A stretch of DNA of 64,000 nucleotides from Lachnospiraceae bacterium UBA4260. GTDB taxonomy: Bacteria > Bacillota > Clostridia > Lachnospirales > Lachnospiraceae. Location: the NCBI GenBank assembly GCA_002395235.1, contig DGWK01000032.1:214532-278531 (forward strand), given 5' to 3'. How positions within the stretch are numbered: the first letter of the stretch is position 1; every line of letters begins with the position of its first letter. Shown piece by piece: positions 50,411-59,139 of this stretch. The notes under the pieces are model-generated. The model made no database searches. It had not been told where the DNA came from and saw only the letters and a program-made list of their open reading frames with translations. A program made the translations under genes and the position numbers.

Positions 50411-50423
50411 TTTAGTCCCCTTT

Positions 50424-50801
50424 TTACTCGTTAATGTGCTCCAGTCCCATCGATATAATGGTCCTGACATGATCATCCGCAAGATAATAGATGATTTGCT
50501 TCCCTTCGCGCCTTCCGTTCACCAGCCCTGCCTGCTTGAGCAGCCGCAGCTGATGAGAGATCGCCGACTGCGTCATGTTGAGCGTCTCGGCCAGATCGCA
50601 GACACAAATATCTGCCTCAAAGAGTGCGAACAGAATTCGGATTCTCGTCGAATCGCCAAACGCCTTGAACAGCTCCGCTAAATCATAGAGCTCGTCCTCC
50701 GACGGCATGTTCTCATTGACGAACTGCACCTTATCTGCGTGAACTTCCTGTTCTTCGCAGCACGGCGCCTCCGCCATTGCATACATTTTCTCTGCTTTCA
50801 T
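50424..50801 (-). CDS. ArsR/SmtB-family metal-sensing repressor (CadC/CzrA-like)
   Basis: 125 aa. Winged helix with 'ICVCDLAETLNMTQSAISHQ' (the alpha-3N Cys pair adjacent to the recognition helix), 'GRREGKQIIYYLADDHVRTI' and the C-terminal alpha-5 site 'DDHVRTIISMGLEHINE' (Asp, His, His, Glu). An N-terminal extension has 'PCCEEQEVH', which adds thiols as in CadC. It should repress the operon until Zn, Cd or Pb binds. AGGAAGG lies six bases upstream of the ATG at 50801. A matching operator sits upstream. Confidence 0.92.
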   Translation of the reverse strand: MKAEKMYAMAEAPCCEEQEVHADKVQFVNENMPSEDELYDLAELFKAFGDSTRIRILFALFEADICVCDLAETLNMTQSAISHQLRLLKQAGLVNGRREGKQIIYYLADDHVRTIISMGLEHINE

Positions 50802-50836
50802 TAAATACCTTCCTGAGTGTTCAAAAAAGTGAATTC

Positions 50837-50868
50837 TCAAACATATGAGCATTTATTCATATGTTTGA
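50837..50868. promoter_or_regulatory. ArsR/SmtB-type operator
   Basis: TCAAACATATGA (50837-50848) and TCATATGTTTGA (50857-50868) form a perfect 12-bp inverted repeat with an 8-bp spacer. The core ATATGAGCATTTATTCATAT is the classic 12-2-12-like SmtB/CzrA operator form. It lies directly downstream of the -10 box. Confidence 0.88.
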
Positions 50869-50872
50869 TTTA

Positions 50873-50901
50873 ATAGTAGTACTCGCGGGCTGTCCTGTCA
50901 A
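50873..50901 (-). promoter_or_regulatory. Promoter of the metal-efflux operon
   Basis: Minus strand TTGACA (50896-50901), 17-bp spacer, TACTAT (50873-50878). The operator starts four bases later, so a bound repressor would block polymerase. Confidence 0.88.
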
Positions 50902-50907
50902 GGTGAA

Positions 50908-51214
50908 TCTTGTCAATTTACAATTATAGTTGTCCCTTTACAAATGAACCTGTCCTACTTGGGGGTAGCATATCATTATGAACCGCGGTCCTTCTTTTTG
51001 TGGACTATTCTTTTTTCACAGCCCCTTTTATTTGCGGGGTACTCACTATTTACCACTTACTGGAGAACCGTCCCCTGCGCGGTCCCTGCGCGGTCCGATC
51101 ACAGCCAGGCGCCCCGCGGACGCAGAAGTTCTCTGTGTCCGCGGGGCGCCTGGCATTGAAGTGTTTGAGGTGTTTGATTATGAATTATGATTACGGGATA
51201 TATGGAAAATGTCG
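50908..51214. other. Intergenic region with TTTGTAAA-type repeat and long hairpin
   Basis: About 300 bp without a supported gene. Bases 50930-50955 carry, on the minus strand, GGACAGGTTCATTTGTAAAG, a member of the repeat family also found at 58740-58922. A second short GC-rich duplication (GCGCGGTCC, twice) lies at 51078-51097. Confidence 0.5.
51105..51153. terminator. Very stable hairpin downstream of the GH3 gene
   Basis: A perfect 17-bp stem, CCAGGCGCCCCGCGGAC (51105-51121) with its complement (51137-51153), plus further pairing in the loop. No T-run follows on either strand, so it may protect the GH3 transcript 3' end or act as an intrinsic stop without U-tract. Confidence 0.6.
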
Positions 51215-54160
51215 TCAGCGGGCCTTCTTGGTGATGCTGATACGCTTATAGATGCTGAGTGCTGCAAGCAGGCCTGTTACGATCTCCAGTGCCAGGATGG
51301 CTGTCTTCCACCAGGGGGTCACTTCCACCACCTGCATGTTGGCGGAGGTGCCGTTCATGGCGTTGGAATTTGCGACGGTGTACAGGATGTGTTTCGTTGC
51401 CTCCCGCATCGCGGAGACGACATTCGGATCATCCTTGTATTCCATCAGCTTGGCTGTCCACTTGGCGGCGTCGTTGCAGTCCCATGCGTCACTGCCTGCC
51501 ATAACACCGTTCAGGACATCCATGTAGTTGTTGCTGTTGGAGAAATCTGTCAGTGCAAATCCGGGCATGCCCCATTCTCCGCGCATAATGCCGGTGAGGA
51601 GCCCCTTGTCCGCGCCCGTCCAGGTGCAGCCCAGGCGGTTGAAGGACGTCATGACCGAGTAGGCGCCGGATTCAACGATCGGATACTCGAACGCCTGCAG
51701 ATAGATCTCTCTTGCCGCCTGCTCATTGGTCCAGACCGCAATACCGTCACGGGCGGTCTCCTGATCATTGAGGGCAAAATGCTTCATGTAGACATACACG
51801 CCCTTGGACTGGATGCCTCTGACCTCAGCGGCACAGGTCTTTCCGGAGATAAAAGGATCTTCCGAGTAGTACTCGAAGTTTCGTCCGGAGTAAGGTGTTC
51901 TGTGGATGTTGACGCCCGGTCCGTAGATGCCGGAATACTGCTGTCCGTTTGCAAGGAGGCAGTCATTGCCGACAGAGCGGCCCATGTTCTCGGCGATCTG
52001 TCCGTCAAAGCTTGCCGCCAGAAGGTCCTCCGAAGTATAGCTGGTGGAGGATCCGCCGCCGGTGAGCGTGGCGGTGATACCCTGCGGCCCGTTCTCATCC
52101 TTGGTCCCGGGCTTGGAGATCGAGCTCATCGGTGTCGTCGTGTGGTACGCCTGGCCGATGACCTTGGCCATCTCATTGAATGTGACCTGATCCAGAAGAT
52201 CATCCCACGTGTAGGTCCCGCCGTCAAATTCGATGGAACCGTCGAGCGGCACGCCGATGAACTGCGCCAGGTTCAGCTTGCCTTCCTTGCCGAAGGTCGG
52301 CATGGTTCCGGAAGTGTTCTTCTGGTACTGTGCGTTCATCTCCGCGACCATGTCGTCCGACGCGGACATCTGGTGGGCTGCCTTGTACTTTTTCTCTGTG
52401 ATCTCCGCCTTCGGCATGGTGCCTTCCCAGTCAGAACGGGTCAGGTAGACGATGCTGTCGGTCTCGCCTTCCCTGCGGTTGGGATCCGCATGGTCCAGCT
52501 GGTTCACGATCTCATTTCCGGTCACACCCTTGGAGAAAACTTCATTGTCCTGCTCCGCGACCGTATAGGCCGCCGTCAGCCCGGTACGGCCTTCGACGTC
52601 AGCGCCCTTCGCTGCCAGAATATTGTTCAGCGCCGCATGTGCGCCGTTTCCTGCGGCAAAATAGTACTGTCCGGCATCCAGAATGTACGTCCCTTCGCCT
52701 GCCGCATCGTATGTGCGCAGCTCGGTCTTCGGAACCGTCACCCGGAAAGTCACTGTTTCCCCGGCGGGAACCGTCTGCTTGTCGAATCCGACCAGCTCAA
52801 CGGCTGCCTTCTCGATCCCGTTCTGCTTATCATAGTCCGTATAAGGGGACTGCATGAAGATCTCGACGACTTCCCTGCCTTCCACGTCCGAATCGTTGGT
52901 CACGTCGACGGTAAATACCAGATCGTCTCCGCTCTCCTCCATCTGCAGATCGCCATAGCTGAAATCGCTGTAGGACAGGCCGTATCCGAAAGGAAATGCC
53001 ACCGTGGAATCATAGTCGAACGCACCGGCGTTCCCCTGTCCGAGGATTACATCCTCGTAGCGGGTCTCATAATAGCGGTAGCCGACATAGATGCCTTCCT
53101 GATAAGCCACATAATACTCGTTGTTGGTCGACTTGAACGCGAGGCCTTTCTCCGCCGCGTTCGTGTAGCTCGTGGCATGTGCGTTCTGCAGGGCCGGTGA
53201 TGTCAGGTTGTCATAACAATAGGTGTCCACCAGCTTACCGGAAGGATTCACAGTACCGTTCAGGAGGTCTCCGATCGCCCGGATGCCCTGGCCCGGTTCG
53301 CCGATCCACATGCAGGCGTCGATCTGATAATCGGTCCCGCAGATCTTCGGATCGAGGAAGTCCACTTCCACCGCGTTGGCCACATTGAGGAGGACGATGA
53401 TCTTTTTCAGGCTTCCGTTCTGCTTCAGCTCTGCCAGCTTGCCGAGCATCGCCTGTTCCTCGTCCGAGAGCTCCAGCAGATTGCCTTTGCCGTCTCCCGC
53501 GCCGTACCAGGGCATGTCCGCACCTTCACCGCAGACACGGCTGATCACGACGACGGCTGCATCTCCGTACTCACCGACCGAATCCCACTCCGCATCGGAA
53601 TAGGCGCTCAGCGGCACTTCATTCACTTTGAATTCTTCATTGTTGAAAACATAGTTGTTGAGGGATCCGGAGTCCTGCGTCCGTCCGTACTCGCTGCCCT
53701 TGCCCTCCGTGTAGAAGCTCCACATCGTGGGATTCACGGAGAAGCCTTTTGCCTCCAGCGCATCCTTCAGCGAGTCAATGTTGGACGTGTTCATACCGCC
53801 CGAGCCGGTGCCGCCGTACACGAACCTGGCGGCGTTGATGCTCATCAGCGTGATCCGGGCATCCGCCGCAAGCGGAAGCGCCTGCTCTCTGTTCAGCAGA
53901 AGGACCGAACCGCCCGCAACGATGCTCTCAACGACTTTCCTGCCTTCCTCCACCTGCTCCGCAGATGTATAATCCGCGGTAAAGTAGTCCTTACCGGGAT
54001 CTCCGATCACCTTGGATGACTCCGTGCCGAGCACCATGTTGATGATGCCCTCGTAGTTGTTGGTGACCGGGCGGGCGACCAGAGAGAGGATGAACAGGAG
54101 GGTGAACAGCACGGAGAGCACTGTCCACAGCCCTTTTCCTTTCACCTTCGTCTTGTCCAT
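51215..54160 (-). CDS. Membrane-anchored GH3 glycosidase with reversed domain order
   Basis: 981 aa. A helix near 11-29 anchors the protein. The GH3 C-terminal alpha/beta domain comes first (about 75-330: 'GGSVLLLNREQALPLAADAR'), then a fibronectin-III-like part (about 425-525), then the GH3 N-terminal catalytic barrel (about 580-940) with 'MPGFALTDFSNSNNYMD' as the nucleophile-Asp region and 'KHFALNDQETARDG'. A second helix is near 950-970 before the basic end 'YKRISITKKAR'. Reversed order is known from Ruminococcus/Butyrivibrio beta-glucosidases. Both helices would leave the enzyme outside. It is the last gene after a lipoprotein and a hydrolase. Confidence 0.88.
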   Translation of the reverse strand: MDKTKVKGKGLWTVLSVLFTLLFILSLVARPVTNNYEGIINMVLGTESSKVIGDPGKDYFTADYTSAEQVEEGRKVVESIVAGGSVLLLNREQALPLAADARITLMSINAARFVYGGTGSGGMNTSNIDSLKDALEAKGFSVNPTMWSFYTEGKGSEYGRTQDSGSLNNYVFNNEEFKVNEVPLSAYSDAEWDSVGEYGDAAVVVISRVCGEGADMPWYGAGDGKGNLLELSDEEQAMLGKLAELKQNGSLKKIIVLLNVANAVEVDFLDPKICGTDYQIDACMWIGEPGQGIRAIGDLLNGTVNPSGKLVDTYCYDNLTSPALQNAHATSYTNAAEKGLAFKSTNNEYYVAYQEGIYVGYRYYETRYEDVILGQGNAGAFDYDSTVAFPFGYGLSYSDFSYGDLQMEESGDDLVFTVDVTNDSDVEGREVVEIFMQSPYTDYDKQNGIEKAAVELVGFDKQTVPAGETVTFRVTVPKTELRTYDAAGEGTYILDAGQYYFAAGNGAHAALNNILAAKGADVEGRTGLTAAYTVAEQDNEVFSKGVTGNEIVNQLDHADPNRREGETDSIVYLTRSDWEGTMPKAEITEKKYKAAHQMSASDDMVAEMNAQYQKNTSGTMPTFGKEGKLNLAQFIGVPLDGSIEFDGGTYTWDDLLDQVTFNEMAKVIGQAYHTTTPMSSISKPGTKDENGPQGITATLTGGGSSTSYTSEDLLAASFDGQIAENMGRSVGNDCLLANGQQYSGIYGPGVNIHRTPYSGRNFEYYSEDPFISGKTCAAEVRGIQSKGVYVYMKHFALNDQETARDGIAVWTNEQAAREIYLQAFEYPIVESGAYSVMTSFNRLGCTWTGADKGLLTGIMRGEWGMPGFALTDFSNSNNYMDVLNGVMAGSDAWDCNDAAKWTAKLMEYKDDPNVVSAMREATKHILYTVANSNAMNGTSANMQVVEVTPWWKTAILALEIVTGLLAALSIYKRISITKKAR

Positions 54161-54197
54161 TGCTATTCTCCTTTACAGATCCGGGAGAGATCGATGA

Positions 54198-54803
54198 TCA
54201 CTCTTCCGCCATGAGCTTCAGGGCAGGCATCTCGATGACCCTGTATCCCAGAGAGGAATCCTCGGGATCGAGGGAAGGATCTTCCACGGTGACAACCAGG
54301 GGCTCCGCATACTGGCCGAGGAAATCCTGCGCGGTCATCGCATTGTTCTCGGGATCGAGAAGCGCGGTCATTTCCGGTGTCCAGTTGTTGGTGTCGATCA
54401 CGCAATGTCCGGCGATCTTCGCACGGCCGTAACCCTTCTCATGCTGCTCGAAGAAGATGCTCTCAGCGGGCTCCAGCGTGTAATCAACGTGTGTCTCCCA
54501 GCCGTCAGCGGATGCTGCGGAGCTGCATTTTCCCTTGTAGATGATCGTGCGGAGGCCCTTGATGCCGGGGTCGGTGGTTCCGAAGCGATGCTCCTGATAG
54601 GTAAGCTCGTAGGTGTTGTCCGCATTGATCTTCAGCGTGTAGACATCACTGTTGTACCAGCCCACTTCTTCGATCAGGTATGAGGATCCGCCCGCGAAGA
54701 GCTTGGAGATGCCTGCTCCTTTGGAAGAGCCGCAGCCGGCCAGCGTCGCCATCATCATGATGCAGACAAGTGCAAGTGTCAGAATTCTGGTTCCCTTTTT
54801 CAT
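54198..54803 (-). CDS. Lipoprotein of unknown function
   Basis: 201 aa. Signal 'TRILTLALVCIMMMATLAGC' with the lipobox Cys at residue 24. The mature part is polar and beta-rich ('YNSDVYTLKINADNTYELTY', 'GYRVIEMPALKLM'). I recognise no domain; the first half resembles small lipocalin-like or DUF4923-type lipid-anchored proteins only superficially. It lies 37 bp before the GH3 gene and 82 bp after the alpha/beta hydrolase on the same strand, so it is likely co-expressed with both surface enzymes. Confidence 0.75.
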   Translation of the reverse strand: MKKGTRILTLALVCIMMMATLAGCGSSKGAGISKLFAGGSSYLIEEVGWYNSDVYTLKINADNTYELTYQEHRFGTTDPGIKGLRTIIYKGKCSSAASADGWETHVDYTLEPAESIFFEQHEKGYGRAKIAGHCVIDTNNWTPEMTALLDPENNAMTAQDFLGQYAEPLVVTVEDPSLDPEDSSLGYRVIEMPALKLMAEE

Positions 54804-54885
54804 TTGTTTTCCTCCTTTTGGAATGTATATCGTTTTGCTGTTGCAAGAACTGCCTGTATATGTACAGTCGATCTTCCGCCTGTAT

Positions 54886-55785
54886 TCACTCTGTATGTGC
54901 AGCGAGGAACTCCAGCAGCTTCGCGTTGGACTCCTTCAGCGGTTTGCTCTGGAAACCGTGGCCCGCGCCGTGCAGGATCTGCAGTTCCGCGTGCTCATAG
55001 ACCTCGGCTGCTCTCTCGGAGTAGGAAGGATCGACGATGTCGTCTTTATCGCCGTGCTGGATCAGCACGTCCCCTTTATATCCGCCGATGACGTCATAGA
55101 TGTCAAAGCTCATCGCATCCCGGCTGTAGATCGCGCCGATGGTCTGGTTCATGACATCCTCTGTCTCCGGGATCTCGTCGATGGACGCATGTCTCGACCA
55201 GCAGTCATCCTGCAGGGCAAAAGCCGGGAAGAGCAGGATGAGGGCCTTGACATCCTCCGGTCTGGAAGCAGCTACATACGAGGAAACGAAGCCGCCCTGG
55301 CTGCAGCCGAGAAGGAAGAACTGGTCCTTGTCCACATATTCGAGAGCCCGCACGCCGTCCATGACCGCGTTCAGGTCCTCCGCTTCCGTGAGGACGCTCA
55401 TCTCCGTCATCTCGCCGCCGGATTTGGAAGCTCTGTTGCCGCCATAGAAATCGAAGACCACTGCGCAGTAGCCGTTCTGGGCCAGAAGCTCAGCGCGCTT
55501 CTCATTATCGGTGTAGGATCCCGCAAAACCGTGGCTGATCACCACCGTGGGATACTGGCTCTTTTCTTCTGCCGGCGTGTAGACCACTGCATAGATCTGC
55601 TTGTCCCCGTTCGGGAAATACATCTCCTCGGTCTTCGGCGGCTCTTTTTCTTCCTGCTGCTCTGCCGGTGCCTGCTCCGTCTGCTGTGCCTGTGTCTGCT
55701 GGGTCTGTCCCGAAGACTGACTGCCGCAGGCAGCAAGGCCAAGTGCCATCAAGAGCGTCAGCATCATTGCGACGATTCTTTTCAT
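54886..55785 (-). CDS. Alpha/beta-hydrolase lipoprotein
   Basis: 299 aa. Lipoprotein signal 'MKRIVAMMLTLLMALGLAAC' (Cys 20), then a Gln/Glu-rich linker. The hydrolase domain (about 55-298) has oxyanion region 'TVVISHGFAGSYTDNEKRAE', nucleophile elbow 'LLGCSQGGFVSSYVAAS' (Ser in G-C-S-Q-G), the Asp region 'IQHGDKDDIVDPSYSERAAE' and catalytic His in 'HGAGHGFQSKPLKES'. It is an esterase or peptidase-like enzyme on the outer face of the membrane; the substrate is unknown. The ATG has GGAGG upstream. It begins a three-gene run with the lipoprotein and GH3 genes. Confidence 0.85.
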   Translation of the reverse strand: MKRIVAMMLTLLMALGLAACGSQSSGQTQQTQAQQTEQAPAEQQEEKEPPKTEEMYFPNGDKQIYAVVYTPAEEKSQYPTVVISHGFAGSYTDNEKRAELLAQNGYCAVVFDFYGGNRASKSGGEMTEMSVLTEAEDLNAVMDGVRALEYVDKDQFFLLGCSQGGFVSSYVAASRPEDVKALILLFPAFALQDDCWSRHASIDEIPETEDVMNQTIGAIYSRDAMSFDIYDVIGGYKGDVLIQHGDKDDIVDPSYSERAAEVYEHAELQILHGAGHGFQSKPLKESNAKLLEFLAAHTE

Positions 55786-55843
55786 ACTCCCATGCCTCCT
55801 TTTCTGAGATTGATCTGCTCTGTCCTGTGAACAGGTACATCAT

Positions 55844-55877
55844 AAAAAAAAGGAGCGGTCCCCGAAACGGGAACCGC
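55844..55877 (-). terminator. Terminator after the LytTR two-component genes
   Basis: Minus strand GCGGTTCCC pairs with GGGGACCGC (one G-T pair, 5-nt loop), followed by TCC and eight T. It separates the kinase gene from the hydrolase operon. Confidence 0.85.
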
Positions 55878-55908
55878 AAATCCTGTTCTTCCTGCATCAA
55901 AAGTTGCA

Positions 55909-57204
55909 CTATGGTTGAAGGAGCAGGGCGTCCAGCGTGAATATCTGGTCCTCTGTCCGGAATACCAGCGTCCCTTCATACTTCTCACAGATCCTTTCCA
56001 TGCTCCTGACACCGAAGCCGTGATACTGCCTGTCTCTCCTGCTGACCGGCAGGTCATCCTCCACCAGGACACTGCCGGCATACGGATTCTCCATGTGCAG
56101 TGTGATCATGCCATCCCTGCTGTACATGACCATCGAGATGAACCTCTCTTCCTCGGGAAGCGCGGAGACCGCGTCGATCGCGTTGTTCAGCGCATTCCCG
56201 ACAAGGGCATACAGATCCAGCTCCTCTATGCCGTCCATCCCCGCCCCGTTGACATAGGACGTGAATTCGATATTTCTCGCCAGGCAGACGGCCCGCTTTT
56301 CCGCAAGGACGATATCCAGTACGCGGTTCCCCGTCTCCAGGTGGACCTCATATTCTCCGATCCGCTCTTTCAGCTTCCGGATCTGCTGCGGATCGATTTC
56401 TCCCTGAAAGCCCTCCAGAAGACTCTTCAGATCGTGATACTTCTCATTGACCAGCTCCACCGACTGCTGGGAATGCCGGAACTGCTCATGCTGTTCATGG
56501 ACCAGTTCCCGCATCGTATCCACCGATTGCGACAGCCTCGCCCTCTCCATGACGCCGAACTGTACGAGCAGGATGAACACATCGCACAGCACCTGATAGA
56601 TGCCTTCCGTAAGCACAGACAGGCTGTTCCTCTCCGGATTGCCGCCGGTGATCCGCATCATCCCCATGCACAGAAGCAGCGCCGACGTGGAGAAAACGGC
56701 CTTCAGCCGGTTGTCGTAGTTGCCGCCCCTTTCCCTTGTGAAAGGCCGGAAGATCCAGTAAAGAAACGTGAAAAAGAAGGGATAGACCACCACATCCAGA
56801 GCGATCATCCCCTCTGTACTTCTTGTGAATACTTCCACCTGCGGCAGTAGCCGCAGGACCGCCTTGATCGTCCCGCCCAGATTCTGTGCCACATATCCTG
56901 CGGACGCCGCAAACAGCGCCGTGAACAGGTCCTCCTGAAAGCAGAACAATATGATCCCCGTCAGCAGCAGGTAACAGAGGATGACCACAAAGATCCTGTC
57001 CAGCCTGTTGACCTGGATGACCATGTTCGGGAAGAAGGCGGCCCGGACCACATAAATCAGGACCATCCCTGCCGCCGTTGACAGGAACAGCCGCTTCCAG
57101 AATGGTTTTCTCCTGATCAGCACATGGGAGAAAGCCATGGCCCCCACGACCGACTGCAGCAGGAGCAGCGAGCTTCTGATGTGCCAGTAGTACTCGATGT
57201 TCAC
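55909..57204 (-). CDS. AgrC/GHKL-type sensor histidine kinase
   Basis: 431 aa. Six hydrophobic helices in the first 215 residues form the sensor. A coiled linker 'SVDTMRELVHEQHEQFRHSQ' precedes the dimerisation helix with 'EKYHDLKSLLEGFQGEIDPQ' (His near 258). The GHKL ATPase has 'LYALVGNALNNAIDAVSALP' (N box) and 'RRDRQYHGFGVRSMERICEK' (G box). These kinases usually sense peptides or envelope signals. Its ATG overlaps the LytTR regulator stop by four bases. No small propeptide gene is visible within 300 bp. Confidence 0.9.
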   Translation of the reverse strand: MNIEYYWHIRSSLLLLQSVVGAMAFSHVLIRRKPFWKRLFLSTAAGMVLIYVVRAAFFPNMVIQVNRLDRIFVVILCYLLLTGIILFCFQEDLFTALFAASAGYVAQNLGGTIKAVLRLLPQVEVFTRSTEGMIALDVVVYPFFFTFLYWIFRPFTRERGGNYDNRLKAVFSTSALLLCMGMMRITGGNPERNSLSVLTEGIYQVLCDVFILLVQFGVMERARLSQSVDTMRELVHEQHEQFRHSQQSVELVNEKYHDLKSLLEGFQGEIDPQQIRKLKERIGEYEVHLETGNRVLDIVLAEKRAVCLARNIEFTSYVNGAGMDGIEELDLYALVGNALNNAIDAVSALPEEERFISMVMYSRDGMITLHMENPYAGSVLVEDDLPVSRRDRQYHGFGVRSMERICEKYEGTLVFRTEDQIFTLDALLLQP

Positions 57205-57914
57205 ATCTTCTCTCCTCTGTACCCAGCGACCTGCTCCAGAAAGCTCTTCCTCTTGGGCCTGGATACCGGGATCGCCTCTCCGCCCACGATCACTTCATTC
57301 TTCCTGATCGTCTCCACATACTTGAGATTCACCAGAAAGCTAGTGTGGCACCGCGCGAACCCTCTCTCTCGCAGTTCCTCCTCGTAGGCGGAAAGGGTTC
57401 CCCACTGGCGAATCACCTCCCCGCCGACGTGAAAGAAAAGATCATGGCCCGAGGATTCTATGTATACGATACTGTCCGCGCTGACCCTTCTCTCGTTTTC
57501 CTTATCCCGGAGATTGACGGTATAACCCTGCTCCCTGCTCCGGAGCGCCTTCAGCATCCGCTTCAGCTTCGCTGCAAAAGGCGGATACTTCAAAGGCTTC
57601 AGAATATAGTCGAACGCCTCGACGGAATACCCCTCAATGGCATACTGCGTCAGATTCGTCACGAAGACGATCATGACGGACTCATCCTTCTTCCGGATGC
57701 TCTTCGCGACGTCGATCCCGAGCATGTCCGGCACGCGGATGTCCAGAAACAGGATGTCCACATCCTTGTGATATTCACTGAGCAGCATGATGCCGCGGTC
57801 ATAGCAGGTAAGCGTATATCGGAACGCCGGATCCTCTTCGGCGTAGCGCTGCAGAAATGCTTCGAGCCGCTGCCGCTCTGCCGGAGCATCCTCCAGAATC
57901 ATGATCTTCAACAT
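57201..57914 (-). CDS. LytTR-family response regulator
   Basis: 237 aa. Receiver 'KIMILEDAPAERQRLEAFLQ' with phospho-Asp in 'DILFLDIRVPDMLGIDVAKS' (about 57) and Lys in 'FDYILKPLKYPPFAAKLKRM'. The LytTR DNA-binding domain (about 130-232) includes 'VYIESSGHDLFFHVGGEVIR' and 'RCHTSFLVNLKYVETIRKNE'. It is the partner of the GHKL kinase. It could regulate the downstream surface-enzyme genes (hydrolase, lipoprotein, GH3) on the same strand; that is inference from position only. Confidence 0.92.
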   Translation of the reverse strand: MLKIMILEDAPAERQRLEAFLQRYAEEDPAFRYTLTCYDRGIMLLSEYHKDVDILFLDIRVPDMLGIDVAKSIRKKDESVMIVFVTNLTQYAIEGYSVEAFDYILKPLKYPPFAAKLKRMLKALRSREQGYTVNLRDKENERRVSADSIVYIESSGHDLFFHVGGEVIRQWGTLSAYEEELRERGFARCHTSFLVNLKYVETIRKNEVIVGGEAIPVSRPKRKSFLEQVAGYRGEKM

Positions 57915-58171
57915 CTCGCATCCCTCCAGTTTTTGATGCAGAAAACACAGTTTATGCGGTTCCCCTTCATTCGCCCCGGGCTATTCTTTATCATCTTTAT
58001 CATCAGAAGTATTTATCAATTTATCATCAGAAAACAAAAAGAGCATGTCTCTGCCCGAAGGCAGTACATACATCATTACAATCCAATGATTACCTTGAAT
58101 AAAGAAAGCCTAATTGCATTTGATTATACATCTTAAACCGCGATTGAAGTCAAGTTTTGGGAGGATCTGCC

Positions 58172-58489
58172 TTGTATACGATCAGCGAAGCTGCCCGACG
58201 GACCGGGATCCCCTCGTCCACGATCCGCTACTATGATAACCACGGGCTCCTGCCCGGCATTCAGAAATCATCCGCAGGCAACCGCCTTTTCTCCGACGAG
58301 AACATCCGAGAACTCGAAGAGATCGCGGCACTTCTCGCCTGCGGCTTCTCCATCCGTGAAATGAAGGAATATACAGACGCCTCTCCCACCCGCAGAACAC
58401 AGATGCTGCAAATCCGAAGAGCACATCTGTATGAAGAGATCAAGACAATGCAGAACTGCATCGCCTTGCTGGATAAGCGCATTCCGTAA
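58172..58489 (+). CDS. MerR-family transcriptional regulator
   Basis: 105 aa from a TTG at 58172, with GGGAGG seven bases upstream; a TTG at 58157 is too close to that site. The MerR helix-turn-helix is complete ('TISEAARRTGIPSSTIRYYD', 'NHGLLPGIQKSSAGNRLFSD') and a dimerisation helix follows. No metal-binding Cys is seen and the C-terminal effector part is short, so it is a small MerR without a clear ligand. It stands alone, divergent from the LytTR operon. Confidence 0.85.
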   Translation: MYTISEAARRTGIPSSTIRYYDNHGLLPGIQKSSAGNRLFSDENIRELEEIAALLACGFSIREMKEYTDASPTRRTQMLQIRRAHLYEEIKTMQNCIALLDKRIP

Positions 58490-58654
58490 GACCGCGCAGG
58501 GGACAGTTCTCCGCGCGGTGTGTGACACAGCTTTAGATGCACGCATTACAAAGGAAGCCAACGGGAAGGACACGCCCAAGAGAGCAAAAGGCGGGGAAAC
58601 GATCTGACCGGTCTCAGCTGACTGCTGTACAATTCTTACTCATTAGAAACAAAA

Positions 58655-58695
58655 AAGGAGCCAAGACAGAAAATGTCGCGGCTCCTTCCTTTTTT
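58655..58695 (+). terminator. Terminator downstream of merR
   Basis: 8-bp stem AAGGAGCC/GGCTCCTT with additional GACA/TGTC pairing inside, followed by CCTTTTTT. An A-run on the other side makes it usable in both directions. Confidence 0.75.
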
Positions 58696-58739
58696 CAGAG
58701 CAGGCCTGTACTCAGCACTTTTGTATTATCGAAAATTAT

Positions 58740-58922
58740 AGGGACAAGTCGAATTGTAAAACCTGCACGCTTGCTTTGCCACTCAAGCCATCGGACACTT
58801 TGCTTTGTTACAAACTCTCCCACTGTTCCGACCTTTTTGAAAGAAGGGACAGGTGTATTTGTAAAAAAAGGACAAAGAACAGCTAAATTAAGCTGAGTTT
58901 GGGACAGGCTGGAATGTAAATT
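58740..58922 (+). repeat. Cluster of GGGACAG...TTGTAAA repeats
   Basis: Three related units: GGGACAAGTCGAATTGTAAA (58741-58760), GGGACAGGTGTATTTGTAAA (58847-58866) and GGGACAGGCTGGAATGTAAA (58901-58920). A fourth, inverted unit is at 50930-50955. They are about 20 bp with conserved ends and variable centres. Function is unknown. Confidence 0.65.
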
Positions 58923-59139
58923 AACATGAATCTGCCTTTTTTCTTCAACTATCCCGACAGCAATTAACATCCCGAGAAATAGCAGATATAATGATAGTAA
59001 CTATGTAACTATATTTACGTCTCTTTGATTGGAAACCCAAGTCTGCTCCACAATACATGCGCAGCTCTCCTGCGCCGCGCACCACCCCACGAACAACCCC
59101 CGGGCGCGCCGCGCCCTGATTCTTAAGAAAGGAGAACAA

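Larger units (their letters stand above)
58490..59139. other. Gene-free region with terminator and repeat cluster
   Basis: 650 bp. Frames here are short and unrelated to known proteins. AAGGAGCC (58655-58662) pairs with GGCTCCTT (58680-58687), with CCTTTTTT after it, a terminator for merR. Three copies of the GGGACARG...TTGTAAA repeat follow. Confidence 0.65.

Noticed and set aside
51209..53200. 663-codon plus-strand frame over the GH3 gene
   Set aside because: Very long, but it is the mirror of a GC-rich gene with intact GH3 motifs; it has low-complexity composition and no start signal.
58537..58970. Two overlapping frames (plus 119 codons, minus 91 codons) in the merR downstream region
   Set aside because: They span a terminator and interspersed repeats, lack ribosome-binding sites and show no protein-like pattern.
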